The notes under the pieces are model-generated. The model searched no databases. It was not told where the DNA came from and saw only the letters and a list, made by a program, of their open reading frames with translations. This document shows, piece after piece, positions 49,466-58,909 of a DNA stretch of 64,000 nucleotides; the first letter of the stretch is position 1, and each line of letters starts with the position of its first letter. Where the stretch lies: positions 298,726 to 362,725 of the forward strand of contig NZ_NPKP01000007.1 in NCBI RefSeq assembly GCF_008329585.1, read 5' to 3'. The translations under genes and the position numbers were made by a program. This stretch comes from Mycolicibacterium sp. P9-22 (lineage in GTDB: Bacteria > Actinomycetota > Actinomycetes > Mycobacteriales > Mycobacteriaceae).

Positions 49466-51048
49466 GGACAATCCAGGGTTCGGATCGCATCCGTAAGGGC
49501 GTGATGGGCGTGGTGACGGTGGCACTCGTCATCGGTGTCGGTTCCAGCATCACCAGCGTGCCGATGCTCTTCGCGGTGCCGACCTACTACGCGCAGTTCA
49601 ACGACACCGGCGGCCTGAACGTCGCCGACAAGGTGCGCATCGCCGGCGTCGACGTCGGCACCGTGCAGAGCATGGAGATCAAGGGCGACAAGGTCGAGAT
49701 CGGCTACACCCTGGGCGGGCGCCAGATCGGCACCGAGAGCCGCGCCGCCATCCGTACCGACACCGTGCTGGGCCGCAAGAACATCGAGGTCGAACCTCGC
49801 GGTGACACGCTGCTCAAACCGCGTGGATTCCTGCCGGTGGAGCAGACCCAGACGCCGTATCAGATCTATGACGCGTTCCTGGACGTCACCGAGGCGGCAT
49901 CCGGCTGGGATACCCAGGCCATCAAGCAGTCGCTGAATGTGTTGTCCGAGACCGTCGATCAGACCTCGCCGCACCTGCAGTCCGCACTCGAAGGCCTGCA
50001 GCGGTTCTCCGACACACTCGGTCAGCGCGATGACGAACTCAAGCACCTGCTGGCCAATGCCAACAAGATTGCCACCGTCCTCGGTGACCGCAGCGGTCAG
50101 GTGAACGCGCTGCTGGTCAACGCGCAGACACTGCTCGCCGCGGTGAACGAGCGCAGCCAGGCCGTCAACCTGCTGCTGGAGCGCATCTCCGGGGTGTCCG
50201 AGCAGCTCTCCGGGTTGATCAACGACAATCCGAACCTCAACAAGGTGCTGACCCAGCTCAACACGGTCAGCGACACCCTGGTGGAGCGTAAGCAGGACCT
50301 CGCCGACACCCTGTCCATCGCAGGTAAATTCATCACCTCACTGGCCGAGGCGCTGGCGTCGGGCCCGTACTTCAAGGTGATGCTCGTCAATCTGCTGCCG
50401 CCAACGCTGCTGCAACCCTTCGTGGATGCGGCGTTCAAGAAGCGCGGTATCAACCCGGAGGAGTTCTGGCGCAACGCCGGCCTGCCCGCGTTCCAGTTCC
50501 CGGACCCCAACGGCACCCGTTTCGAGAACGGTGCACCGCCGCCGGCACCGAGGGTGCTCGAAGGCACCCCCGAGTTCCCGGGACCCGCCGTGCCCAAGGG
50601 TTCACCGTGCTCGTACACCCCGCCGGCCGACGGCCTGCCCCGGCCCGAGAACCCGCTGCCCTGTGCGGATCTGACGGTCGGTCCGTTCGGCGACAACCCG
50701 TACGGCCCGAACTACCAGGGCCCGGTGGGCGTGCAGACCTCCGATCCCAACGCGCACGGAATCGGACCGAACCCGGGTGTGCCGAGCGCGGCCATCCCCG
50801 GTCAGGTGGCCCCCAACGTGCCGGGCACCCCGGTGCCCATCGCACCCGGTCCGCCGGGCGCACGCGTGGTGCCGGTCGGTCCGCCGGGGCTTCCCACCCC
50901 GCCGGGACCGCTGCCCGGACGCGCGCCGCTGCCGCCGCCGCTGCCGGGACCGCCGCCACCGGCCGGTCCGGGCCAGCAGCTCTCGCCGGTGGGCACCGAG
51001 CCGTTGCCCGGTAACCCGCCGTTCCTTCCGCCCGGATCGCAGGGATAG
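49462..51048 (+). CDS. mce1C: MCE-family protein Mce1C
   Basis: A 528-residue Mce protein. Membrane helix near residues 16-35, MCE domain (AQFNDTGGLNVADKVRIAGVDVGTVQ), helical tube, and a C-terminal 170-residue tail very rich in Pro and Gly (PPGPLPGRAPLPPPLPGPPP). The tail may lie in the periplasm or near the mycomembrane. ATG 49462 overlaps the mce1B stop. Confidence 0.95.
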   Translation: MRTIQGSDRIRKGVMGVVTVALVIGVGSSITSVPMLFAVPTYYAQFNDTGGLNVADKVRIAGVDVGTVQSMEIKGDKVEIGYTLGGRQIGTESRAAIRTDTVLGRKNIEVEPRGDTLLKPRGFLPVEQTQTPYQIYDAFLDVTEAASGWDTQAIKQSLNVLSETVDQTSPHLQSALEGLQRFSDTLGQRDDELKHLLANANKIATVLGDRSGQVNALLVNAQTLLAAVNERSQAVNLLLERISGVSEQLSGLINDNPNLNKVLTQLNTVSDTLVERKQDLADTLSIAGKFITSLAEALASGPYFKVMLVNLLPPTLLQPFVDAAFKKRGINPEEFWRNAGLPAFQFPDPNGTRFENGAPPPAPRVLEGTPEFPGPAVPKGSPCSYTPPADGLPRPENPLPCADLTVGPFGDNPYGPNYQGPVGVQTSDPNAHGIGPNPGVPSAAIPGQVAPNVPGTPVPIAPGPPGARVVPVGPPGLPTPPGPLPGRAPLPPPLPGPPPPAGPGQQLSPVGTEPLPGNPPFLPPGSQG

Positions 51049-51058
51049 GGCCGAGTAG

Positions 51059-52702
51059 ATGTCGACGATCTTCAATATCCGCAACATCCAGTTGCCGCGC
51101 TTCTCGAAGGCGGCCGTCATCATGGGCGCCATCGTGCTGGCGGTGGCCGTCGGTGCCGCCGCCGTGGGCTGGAACGTCTACAAGAAGCTGACCACCACCA
51201 CCGTCACCGCCTACTTCCCGCAGGCACTGGCCCTGTACCCCGGCGACAAGGTGCTCATCATGGGCGTCAAGGTCGGCTCGATCGACTCGATCGAACCCGA
51301 CGGCGAACGGATGAAGGTGGTCCTGCACTGGGACAGCAAGTACAAGGTCCCCGAGAACGCCAGCGCCTCGATCCTCAACCCGTCACTGGTGGCCTCCCGG
51401 GTCATCCAGATCTCCCCGCCCTACACCGGCGGGCCGGCGATGCAGGATGGCGCGGTCATCGACGAGGACCGCACCCAGGTCCCGATCGAATATGACGAGC
51501 TGCGTGATCAGGTCACCCGGCTGCTGGCCGATCTCGGCCCGACCCCGGAGCAGCCGAAGGGCCCGTTCGGCGACATCGTCGAATCGTTCGCCGACGGATT
51601 CGAGGGCAAGGGCGAGCAGTTCAACAAGACGCTCAAGGGTCTTTCGGACGCGGTGACCGCGCTCAACGAGGGCCGCGGTGACTTCGTCGGGATCGTCAAG
51701 AGCCTGGCCGTTTTCGTCAACGCGCTGCACAAGAGCGACCAGCAGTTCGTGGAGCTGAACAACGATCTGGCGCAGTTCACCAACTCGTTCACCAACACCG
51801 ACCGCGAGGTCGCCACCGCGGTGGAAGACATCAACACGCTGCTGGCCACCACCCGGAAGTTCCTCGACGAGAACGGCACACCGCTGACCAACGACGTCAA
51901 CAACCTGGCGGAGGTGACGAACGCGATCCTGCAGCCCGAGCCCCGCGACGGCCTGGAGACCGGTCTGCACGCCTACCCGAACCTGGTGGCCAACGTCGTC
52001 AACGTGGTGGCACCCAACCAGGGCGGCATCGTCGGCCTGCCGGTGCTGCCCGGCGTCACCAACTTCTCCAACCCGCTGAACTTCATCTGCAGCTCGATCC
52101 AGGCCGGCAGCCGGCTCGGGTACCAGGAGTCCGCGGAGCTGTGCGCGCAGTATCTGGCGCCGGTGATGGATGCGATGAAGTTCAACTACATCCCGTTCGG
52201 CATGAACCTGGCCGCCGGTGCGATGACGCTGCCCAAGCAGATCGCGTACTCGGAGCCGCGGCTGCGTCCGCCTCCGGGGTACAAGGACACCACTGTCCCG
52301 GGCATCTTCGCCCGCGACACCCTGTTCTCGCACGGCAACCACGAGCCGGGCTGGATCGTCGCGCCCGGTATGCAGGGCGTCGAGGTGCAGCCGTTCACTG
52401 CGAACATGCTGACCCCGGATTCGTTGGCCGCGTTGCTCGGTGGGCCCGATATCGTGCCGCCACCGGCACCGCCGGCCTTCGGTGTGCCGCCGGGCGGCAA
52501 CCTGCCCGGCCCGCCGAACGCGTACAGCGAGAACACCCCGCTGCCGCCGCCGTGGTACCCGCAGCCCGGGCCGCCGCCCATCCCGGCGCCCGGTGTGATC
52601 CCCGGTGATCCGCCGCCGGCCGCGCCGGTGGCTGCGCCCGCAGCACCCGCTGCGCCGGCTCCGCCCGGGCCTCCGCTGCCCGCAGAGGCAGGTGCGCGAT
52701 GA
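51059..52702 (+). CDS. mce1D: MCE-family protein Mce1D
   Basis: A 547-residue Mce protein. The membrane helix is AAVIMGAIVLAVAVGAAAVGW, the MCE domain TVTAYFPQALALYPGDKVLIMGVKVGSIDSI, and a long helical segment follows. The C-terminus is Pro/Ala-rich. An FSNPLNFICSSIQAGSRLGYQESAELCAQYL block with conserved Cys is typical for Mce D subunits. Its stop overlaps the mce1E start. Confidence 0.95.
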   Translation: MSTIFNIRNIQLPRFSKAAVIMGAIVLAVAVGAAAVGWNVYKKLTTTTVTAYFPQALALYPGDKVLIMGVKVGSIDSIEPDGERMKVVLHWDSKYKVPENASASILNPSLVASRVIQISPPYTGGPAMQDGAVIDEDRTQVPIEYDELRDQVTRLLADLGPTPEQPKGPFGDIVESFADGFEGKGEQFNKTLKGLSDAVTALNEGRGDFVGIVKSLAVFVNALHKSDQQFVELNNDLAQFTNSFTNTDREVATAVEDINTLLATTRKFLDENGTPLTNDVNNLAEVTNAILQPEPRDGLETGLHAYPNLVANVVNVVAPNQGGIVGLPVLPGVTNFSNPLNFICSSIQAGSRLGYQESAELCAQYLAPVMDAMKFNYIPFGMNLAAGAMTLPKQIAYSEPRLRPPPGYKDTTVPGIFARDTLFSHGNHEPGWIVAPGMQGVEVQPFTANMLTPDSLAALLGGPDIVPPPAPPAFGVPPGGNLPGPPNAYSENTPLPPPWYPQPGPPPIPAPGVIPGDPPPAAPVAAPAAPAAPAPPGPPLPAEAGAR

Positions 52703-53841
52703 CCCTGAAGAAGATCGCGACCCGCACGGTCGCGCTGGCCGCGGCCGGGTTGATGCTCAGTGGCTGCGGGCAGTGGCGTGGTATCGCCAACGTCCCGCTG
52801 CCCGGCGGTCCCGGTACCCAGTCCGGGCACTCGACGATCTACATCCAGATGCCGGAGACGTTGGCGCTCAACGCCAACAGCCGTGTCCGGGTCGCCGACG
52901 TGTTCGTCGGCCGGGTGCGCAAGATCGAGCTGAAGAACTGGGTGCCGCTGCTGACGGTGGACCTGGAGCCCGGGGTCGAGCTGCCGAAGAACGCGCTGGC
53001 CCGCATCGGCCAGACCTCGCTGCTGGGCTCCCAGCACGTGGAACTGGACGAGCCGGAGGACCCGTCGCCGGAGCCGCTGCGCAACGGGGACACCATCCCA
53101 TTGGAGCGGTCGTCGGCGTTCCCGACCATCGAGCGGACACTGGCCAGCATCTCGGGCATCCTCACCGGTGGTGGCATCCCCAACATCGAGGTCATCCAGA
53201 ACGAGGTCAACGCGATCCTGACGGGTCGGTCGGGCGAGATCCGGGAGTTCCTCAACCGGCTCGACACCTTCACCTTCGAGCTGAACCAGCAGCGCGAGGA
53301 CATCACCCGTGCCATCGATTCGACCGACCGGCTGCTGTCCATCGTCGCCGACCGCAATGAGACGCTGGACCGGGTGCTCACCGAGTTCCCGCCGCTGATC
53401 CAGCATTTCGCGGACACCCGGGATCTGTTCGCCGATGCCGTGACCGCGCTGGGCAGGCTCAGCGCGACCGCCGATGAGACGTTGAGCAACACCAACGCCA
53501 ACCTCAACACCAACCTGAAGAACCTGCAGCGCCCGCTGCGGGAACTGGCGAAGGCCTCGCCGTACCTGGTGGGTGCGTTGAAGCTGCTGCTGACGGTGCC
53601 GTTCAACATCGAGAACATCCCCAAGGCGATCCGCGGTGACTACATCAACGTGTCGGTCACCATCGACCTCACCCTGAGTGCCATCGACAACGGCTTCCTG
53701 TCGGGAACCGGCATCTCGGGCATGCTGCGGGCACTGGAACAGGCCTGGGGCCGCGATCCGGCGACGATGATCCCGGACGTGCGCTTCACGCCGAACCCGA
53801 ACAACGCGCCCGGCGGTCCGCTGATCGAAAGGTCGGAGTAG
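52699..53841 (+). CDS. lprK: MCE-family lipoprotein Mce1E (LprK)
   Basis: A 380-residue Mce lipoprotein. The signal peptide ends in LSGC with Cys23 as the lipidated residue. The MCE domain (IYIQMPETLALNANSRVRVADVFVGRV) and helical segment follow. It is the E subunit, which anchors the Mce1 tube through its lipid. Start overlaps the mce1D stop. Confidence 0.95.
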   Translation: MTLKKIATRTVALAAAGLMLSGCGQWRGIANVPLPGGPGTQSGHSTIYIQMPETLALNANSRVRVADVFVGRVRKIELKNWVPLLTVDLEPGVELPKNALARIGQTSLLGSQHVELDEPEDPSPEPLRNGDTIPLERSSAFPTIERTLASISGILTGGGIPNIEVIQNEVNAILTGRSGEIREFLNRLDTFTFELNQQREDITRAIDSTDRLLSIVADRNETLDRVLTEFPPLIQHFADTRDLFADAVTALGRLSATADETLSNTNANLNTNLKNLQRPLRELAKASPYLVGALKLLLTVPFNIENIPKAIRGDYINVSVTIDLTLSAIDNGFLSGTGISGMLRALEQAWGRDPATMIPDVRFTPNPNNAPGGPLIERSE

Positions 53842-53844
53842 AGC

Positions 53845-55398
53845 ATGCTGCTGACCCGAATGATCAAGACGCAGTTGCTCATCTTCGTCGCGCTGACGGT
53901 GGTGGCACTGGTGGTGCTGTCGCTGGGTTACCTGCGGTTGCCCACCTATGCCGGCATCGGCATGTACCGCATGTACGCGAATCTGCCGAACTCGGCCGGT
54001 TTGTACGAGACGGCCAACGTCACCTTCCGCGGCACCACCGTCGGCAAGGTCCTCGCGGTCGAGCCCACCGAACAGGGTGCTCGGGTCACGATGGACATCG
54101 ACGACAACACCAAGTTGCCGGTCGACACCGTCGCCAATGTGCACTCGGTGTCGGCGGTCGGTGAGCAGTTCCTCGATCTGGTCTCCACTGAGAACACCGG
54201 GCAGTACTTCAAGGACGGCGACACCATCACAAAGGGCCGGGTGCCCGCAGAGGTCGGTCCCGCGCTCGACGCGGCCCAGCGGGGCCTGGCGGCGCTGCCC
54301 GAGGAGAAGATCAGTGTCCTGCTCGACGAGACGGCAAAGGCGGTGGGCGGCCTCGGGCCGTCCCTGCAGCGTCTCGTCGACGGCACCCAGGCGCTGGCCG
54401 GCGACTTCCGGGAGAACCTGCCCGCCGTCACCGATCTGGTCGAGAATTCCGGGCCGATCATCGACTCCCAGGTCAACTCCCGGGACGCGATCTCCCAGTG
54501 GGCCGCCAACCTGAACACCATCGCGGCCCAGACCGCGGAGAAGGACGCCGCGCTGCGCAGCGGTCTGCAGCAGGCGGCGCCGACCGCCGATCAGCTCAAC
54601 GCGGTGTTCAGCGATGTGCGGGAGTCGTTGCCGCAGACGCTGGCCAACCTCGAGGTCGTCATCGACATGCTCAAGCGGTACAACAAGAACGTCGAGCAGG
54701 TGCTCGTCGTGCTGCCGCAGGGCGCGGCGATCGCGCAGACCGCGACGATCTTCGCCCCGGAGGGCCTGCTGCACTTCGGTCTCGGTATCAACATCCCGCC
54801 GCCGTGCCTGACCGGCTTCTTGCCGGCTTCGCAGTGGCGGTCACCGGCGGACACCAAGACCGAACCGCTGCCGTCGGGGCTGTACTGCAAGATCCCCAAG
54901 GATGCGCCCAACGCGGTCCGCGGTGCGCGTAACTACCCGTGCGCCGACGTGCCGGGCAAGCGGGCGGCCACCCCGCGGGAGTGCCGCAGCGAGGAGCCCT
55001 ACGTACCGCTGGGCACCAACCCCTGGTACGGCGACCCGAACCAGATCGTGGACTGCCCCGCCGCGGGTGCGCGCTGCACCCAGCCGGTCAACCCGGGTCG
55101 GGTGATCCCGGCGCCGTCGATCAACAACGGGGTGAACCCGCTGCCGGCCAGCCAGTTGCCGCCGCCGGAGTCGACGCTGCCGACCAGCGATCCGTTGACA
55201 CCGCCTGGCCAGGGCACGGTGACGTGCAGTGGACAGCAACCCAACCCCTGCATCTACACTCCGGCAGCAGGTCCATCGGCGGTCTACAGCCCGTCCAGCG
55301 GTGAGGTGGTCGGACCCGATGGGGTCAAGTACTCCGTCACCAACTCGAGTAGCTCAGGAGATAGCGGATGGAAGGAGATGCTGGCACCAGCCGGCTGA
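53845..55398 (+). CDS. mce1F: MCE-family protein Mce1F
   Basis: A 517-residue Mce protein. N-terminal helix (TQLLIFVALTVVALVVLSLGYL), MCE domain (YANLPNSAGLYETANVTFRGTTVGKV) and helical region, then a Pro/Ser/Thr-rich C-terminus with several Cys. It is the last hexamer subunit. The mam1A start lies 31 bases inside its 3' end. Confidence 0.95.
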   Translation: MLLTRMIKTQLLIFVALTVVALVVLSLGYLRLPTYAGIGMYRMYANLPNSAGLYETANVTFRGTTVGKVLAVEPTEQGARVTMDIDDNTKLPVDTVANVHSVSAVGEQFLDLVSTENTGQYFKDGDTITKGRVPAEVGPALDAAQRGLAALPEEKISVLLDETAKAVGGLGPSLQRLVDGTQALAGDFRENLPAVTDLVENSGPIIDSQVNSRDAISQWAANLNTIAAQTAEKDAALRSGLQQAAPTADQLNAVFSDVRESLPQTLANLEVVIDMLKRYNKNVEQVLVVLPQGAAIAQTATIFAPEGLLHFGLGINIPPPCLTGFLPASQWRSPADTKTEPLPSGLYCKIPKDAPNAVRGARNYPCADVPGKRAATPRECRSEEPYVPLGTNPWYGDPNQIVDCPAAGARCTQPVNPGRVIPAPSINNGVNPLPASQLPPPESTLPTSDPLTPPGQGTVTCSGQQPNPCIYTPAAGPSAVYSPSSGEVVGPDGVKYSVTNSSSSGDSGWKEMLAPAG

Positions 55399-56006
55399 AC
55401 CCCACCGACAACGAGAACGACACCGCTGCCGATGAGGCGGCGGAGGGATCGACAGCGGGTTTCCCCGAGGAACTCGCAGAACGGGAATCCATCGAGGAGC
55501 CGAATCACGGGCGGTTCGGCCAGGGTTGGCTCGTCACCATTTGTCTGGTGCTCTTCCTGGCGGCCGCGGCGTTGTCCGCGGGCGGCTATCTGCTGCTGCG
55601 GTCGAACGCGCAGAGCGAGCAGATCGCCCGCGACGACGCGGTAGCGCTGCAGGCGGCCAAGGATTGCGTGACGGCCACCCAGGCGCCCGACACCGCCTCC
55701 ATGGGTGCCGCGCAGGCCAGGATCGTCGATTGCGCCACCGGTGATTTCGGCGCGCAGGCCGTGTTCTACAGCTCGATGATGATGGAGGCCTATCAGGCCG
55801 CCAACGTCCAGGTCGAGGTCGCCGATCTGCGTGCCGCCGTCGAACGCCACCACGACGACGGCTCCGTCGACGTGCTGGTGGCCGTGCGCACCAAGGTGAC
55901 CAACTCCGAGACCGCCGATCAGGAGCAGGGCTACCGGCTGCGGGTCACCATGCAGCGCGCGGACGGCACCTACAAGATCGCCAACCTCGTGCAGGTCACC
56001 ACGTGA
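55368..56006 (+). CDS. mam1A: Mce-associated membrane protein Mam1A
   Basis: A 212-residue protein with an acidic N-terminus, one helix (WLVTICLVLFLAAAALSAGGYLLL) and a soluble periplasmic domain of NTF2-like character (AKDCVTATQAPD...NLVQVT). Counterpart of Rv0175. Such proteins are thought to stabilise the Mce complex. It starts 31 bases inside mce1F, and its stop overlaps mam1B by 4 bases. Confidence 0.9.
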   Translation: MEGDAGTSRLNPTDNENDTAADEAAEGSTAGFPEELAERESIEEPNHGRFGQGWLVTICLVLFLAAAALSAGGYLLLRSNAQSEQIARDDAVALQAAKDCVTATQAPDTASMGAAQARIVDCATGDFGAQAVFYSSMMMEAYQAANVQVEVADLRAAVERHHDDGSVDVLVAVRTKVTNSETADQEQGYRLRVTMQRADGTYKIANLVQVTT

Positions 56007-57001
56007 CGGCCGTGCTCGACGAGATCGACGGCACCGAACCGGCCGAGCTTGCGACGCTCGCGTCCTGGGGCGCCCGGGCTGCTGCGCTGGGTATCGACGT
56101 GCTCTTCGGGGTGGCGCTGATCGCCACCCTGGCACTGCTGGCCTGGACCGCGCCGCTGATGGGTTGGCTGTGGTGGGCCTATGTCGTCGTGGCGGTGCTG
56201 GCGGGTCTGGCCATGATGGTCAACCGCTGGGTGCTACCGACGATCACCGGCTGGACCGTGGGACGCGCCGTCACCGGTATCCGCGTACTGCGGACTGTCT
56301 CCGCGTCGCTTCGCTCGCCCGGTTCCGACGGTGCCGCCGTGGGCACCGGCCGGCTGCTGGCCCGGGACATCGCTCATCTGTTGGACACCGCGGCTGTGTT
56401 CCTGGGCTGGTTGTGGCCGCTGTGGGACCGTCGGCACCGGACCTTCGCAGACCTGTTGCTGCGCACCGAGGTTCACCGGGTGGGAGAACCCCGACGCGAT
56501 GTGCGCCGTCCGGTGGCGATCGGGGTGGTGGCTGCCACGCTGCTGTGCGCGGTCGGGACCGCCGCAGGCTATCTGATGGTGTACCGCCAGGACCGCGCAC
56601 TGGAGACCGCGCGTGCCGAGATCGCCGCACAGGGTGCCCGCATCGTCGAGCAGATTCTGAGTTACGCGCCGGACACCGCCAAGGACGACTTTGCCCGCGC
56701 GCAGTCGCTGGCCAGCGATATCTACCGGCCGCAATTGATCCAACAGCAGGAGGCGCTGCAGAAGGCTCCGCTGGTGTCCAACGAGTACTGGGCCGTCAAC
56801 GGCGTGGTGCTGGAACAGCCCGCGCTGACCACGAATACCGCATCGATGTTGTTGGCGATGCAGGGGCAACGCGGCAGCGACCCGAACGCCATGCGGTTCA
56901 TCACCGCAACGGTGCGGGCGGACTTCGTGAAGTCCGGCGATCAGTGGCAGGTGCAGAACCTGTCGGTGCTGACCAAGCCGCACACCGGAGGCGGGCAATG
57001 A
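56003..57001 (+). CDS. mam1B: Mce-associated protein Mam1B with RDD domain
   Basis: A 332-residue protein fusing an RDD membrane domain (residues 15-170; GARAAALGIDVLFGVALIA, TGWTVGRAVTGIRVLR, WDRRHRTFADLLLRTEV) to a further helix and a C-terminal Mam-type soluble domain. Counterpart of Rv0176. GTG start coupled to mam1A; stop overlaps mam1C. Confidence 0.92.
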   Translation: MTAVLDEIDGTEPAELATLASWGARAAALGIDVLFGVALIATLALLAWTAPLMGWLWWAYVVVAVLAGLAMMVNRWVLPTITGWTVGRAVTGIRVLRTVSASLRSPGSDGAAVGTGRLLARDIAHLLDTAAVFLGWLWPLWDRRHRTFADLLLRTEVHRVGEPRRDVRRPVAIGVVAATLLCAVGTAAGYLMVYRQDRALETARAEIAAQGARIVEQILSYAPDTAKDDFARAQSLASDIYRPQLIQQQEALQKAPLVSNEYWAVNGVVLEQPALTTNTASMLLAMQGQRGSDPNAMRFITATVRADFVKSGDQWQVQNLSVLTKPHTGGGQ

Positions 57002-57549
57002 GCCCGCGGCGCATGGTCGATGCCGAGGCGCCGGAGTACTTCTATGCACCGGTCGATCCGCCGACCCGATGGGGTCTGCCGCTGGTCGCGGGGATCTGCG
57101 CGCTGCTGACCGCGGTGACGCTGGGCCTTGCCACGTTCATGATGGTCGCGCACGAGTCCGACCGGCGGACTCAGATCCGCGATGCCGACGCGCTGGGCTA
57201 CGTGCGTGCCTTCATGACGTCCTACACCACACTGGATCCGTTCAACGCCAACGATTACGCCGACCGGATACGCGCACAGGGCACCGGGGAGTTCGTCAAG
57301 ACTTTCACCGAGAAGCAGAACGAGATCGTGCTGCAGGTGGCCCGCAACGAACCCACCACCGGTGAGGTGCTGGATGCCGGTGTGCAACGGTGGAACGATG
57401 ACGGCAGCGCCGATGTGCTGGTCGCCACCAAGATGACCACCACCACCCCGGACGGCAAGCAGACCATCGAGACCGGAAGTCGTTGGGTGGCAACGGCGAT
57501 CAAGGAGGGACAGCAGTGGAAGATCAGCCGGCTGATTCAGGTGATCTGA
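56998..57549 (+). CDS. mam1C: Mce-associated membrane protein Mam1C
   Basis: A 183-residue protein with one helix (LVAGICALLTAVTLGLATFMMVA) and a periplasmic domain (YVRAFMTSYTTLDPFNANDYADRI...NDDGSADVLVATKM) like the other Mam proteins. Counterpart of Rv0177. ATG overlaps the mam1B stop; mam1D starts 34 bases inside its 3' end. Confidence 0.92.
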   Translation: MSPRRMVDAEAPEYFYAPVDPPTRWGLPLVAGICALLTAVTLGLATFMMVAHESDRRTQIRDADALGYVRAFMTSYTTLDPFNANDYADRIRAQGTGEFVKTFTEKQNEIVLQVARNEPTTGEVLDAGVQRWNDDGSADVLVATKMTTTTPDGKQTIETGSRWVATAIKEGQQWKISRLIQVI

Positions 57550-58205
57550 CCACCGAGGCAGACGCCGACACCGAAACCACGACCGCGACCGAGGCCGGCA
57601 CCGAGGACGCGGCCGAGACCGACGACGCGGTGACCGCGGACGTGGCCGAGGATGAGCCGGCCGCCGAACCCGCGCTGGTGCCGCACCGTCCGCCGGGCCG
57701 CGGCGTGAAGATCGCGGCCGTCGCCGGCGCCGCGGTGTTCGTCGCCGCCGCCGCCTTCGCCGGGGCCACCGCGGCCCCGTACCTGAGCGACCGGGCCGTG
57801 GTCCAGGTGAAGCTCGACATCGCGGGCACGGCCGCCGACGCCATCACCACGTTGTGGACTTACACGCCCGAGGACATGGAGACCCTGCCCGACCGGGCCG
57901 CCAAGTTCCTCGGCGGAGACTTCCAGGCCGAGTACCGCAAGTACATCGACGCGATCGCCGCGCCGAACAAACAGGCGCAGGTGTCGAACAACACCCAGGT
58001 GCTCGGCGCCGCGGTGGAATCGCTGGACGCCGACAGTGCGTCGGCGATCGTGTACACCAACTCGGTGGCGACCAGTCCGGTGACCAAGAACATCCCGTCG
58101 CTGCGCTATCTGTCCTACCGTCTGAACATGGAAAAGCGCGGGACAGACTGGCTGATCACCCAGATGAACGCCATCACCTCACTGGACCTCACGCCCAGGC
58201 TTTAG
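57516..58205 (+). CDS. mam1D: Mce-associated membrane protein Mam1D
   Basis: A 229-residue protein: an acidic, Thr/Glu/Ala-rich cytoplasmic tail of about 60 residues, one helix (IAAVAGAAVFVAAAAFAGATA) and a periplasmic Mam domain. Counterpart of Rv0178. GTG 57516 is chosen for its AAGGAGGGA ribosome site. It is the last gene of the mce1 operon. Confidence 0.88.
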   Translation: MEDQPADSGDLTTEADADTETTTATEAGTEDAAETDDAVTADVAEDEPAAEPALVPHRPPGRGVKIAAVAGAAVFVAAAAFAGATAAPYLSDRAVVQVKLDIAGTAADAITTLWTYTPEDMETLPDRAAKFLGGDFQAEYRKYIDAIAAPNKQAQVSNNTQVLGAAVESLDADSASAIVYTNSVATSPVTKNIPSLRYLSYRLNMEKRGTDWLITQMNAITSLDLTPRL

Positions 58206-58225
58206 TGGCTGACCGGCATGCGTCC

Positions 58226-58900
58226 ATGAAATCGCCTGTCTCGCAGCGGATGACAGTCACGGCACTGCTGCTGCTCACGTTCGCCACCGGGCTGGTAGAC
58301 GCAGTGAGCGTGTTGGTTCTCGGCCATGTGTTCGTGGCCAATATGACCGGCAACGTGATCTTCCTCGGATTCTGGTTCGTGCCCCATTCGGGCGTCGACG
58401 TATGGGCCGCGGCGGTGGCCTTCCTCAGCTTCGTCACCGGCGCGGTCATCGGGGGGCGGATGGTGCGCCACCTCGGTTCCTCGGGGCGCCGCTGGCTGAC
58501 GGTCGCGCTGTCGGTGGAGGTCGTGTTGCTGGTCGCGCTGGCAGTGCTGGCCGGCAGTGGTGTACTGCGCTACCACGATGACACCAAGCTCATCTTGATC
58601 GCCGGGCTCGCAGTGGCATTCGGCATCCAGAACGCTTCCGCGCGGCAGTTCGGAATCCAGGAACTCAGCACCACCGTGCTGACCCAGACCATCGTGGGCA
58701 TCGGGTTCGACAGCAGGCTGGCCGGCGGTACCGGGCAACGCGAGAAGCTGCGCTACACCGTGGTCCTGACGATGTGTGCGGGAGCGGTGCTCGGTGCGAC
58801 CATGACACTGCACGTGGTGGCCCCGGTGATCGGGCTGGCCGCGGCTGTTGTCTCGGCCGCGGCACTCATATTCGCGTTCGGACCGGCAGCCCCCGGATAG
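58226..58900 (+). CDS. DUF1275 (YoaK-like) membrane protein
   Basis: A 224-residue protein of six helices. TFATGLVDAVSVLVLGHVFVANMTGNVIFLG is the DUF1275 signature. Function unknown. The start is uncertain: GTG 58205, in frame, overlaps the last base of the mam1D stop, while ATG 58226 lacks a clear ribosome site. It could be an operon extension of mce1. Confidence 0.85.
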   Translation: MKSPVSQRMTVTALLLLTFATGLVDAVSVLVLGHVFVANMTGNVIFLGFWFVPHSGVDVWAAAVAFLSFVTGAVIGGRMVRHLGSSGRRWLTVALSVEVVLLVALAVLAGSGVLRYHDDTKLILIAGLAVAFGIQNASARQFGIQELSTTVLTQTIVGIGFDSRLAGGTGQREKLRYTVVLTMCAGAVLGATMTLHVVAPVIGLAAAVVSAAALIFAFGPAAPG

Positions 58901-58909
58901 TGTGAGCGC

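Noticed and set aside
52186..54774. 862-residue minus-strand ORF opposite mce1D-F
   Set aside because: Antisense to three conserved Mce genes; composition (Arg/Gln/Val/Gly) is the usual shadow of high-GC coding DNA.
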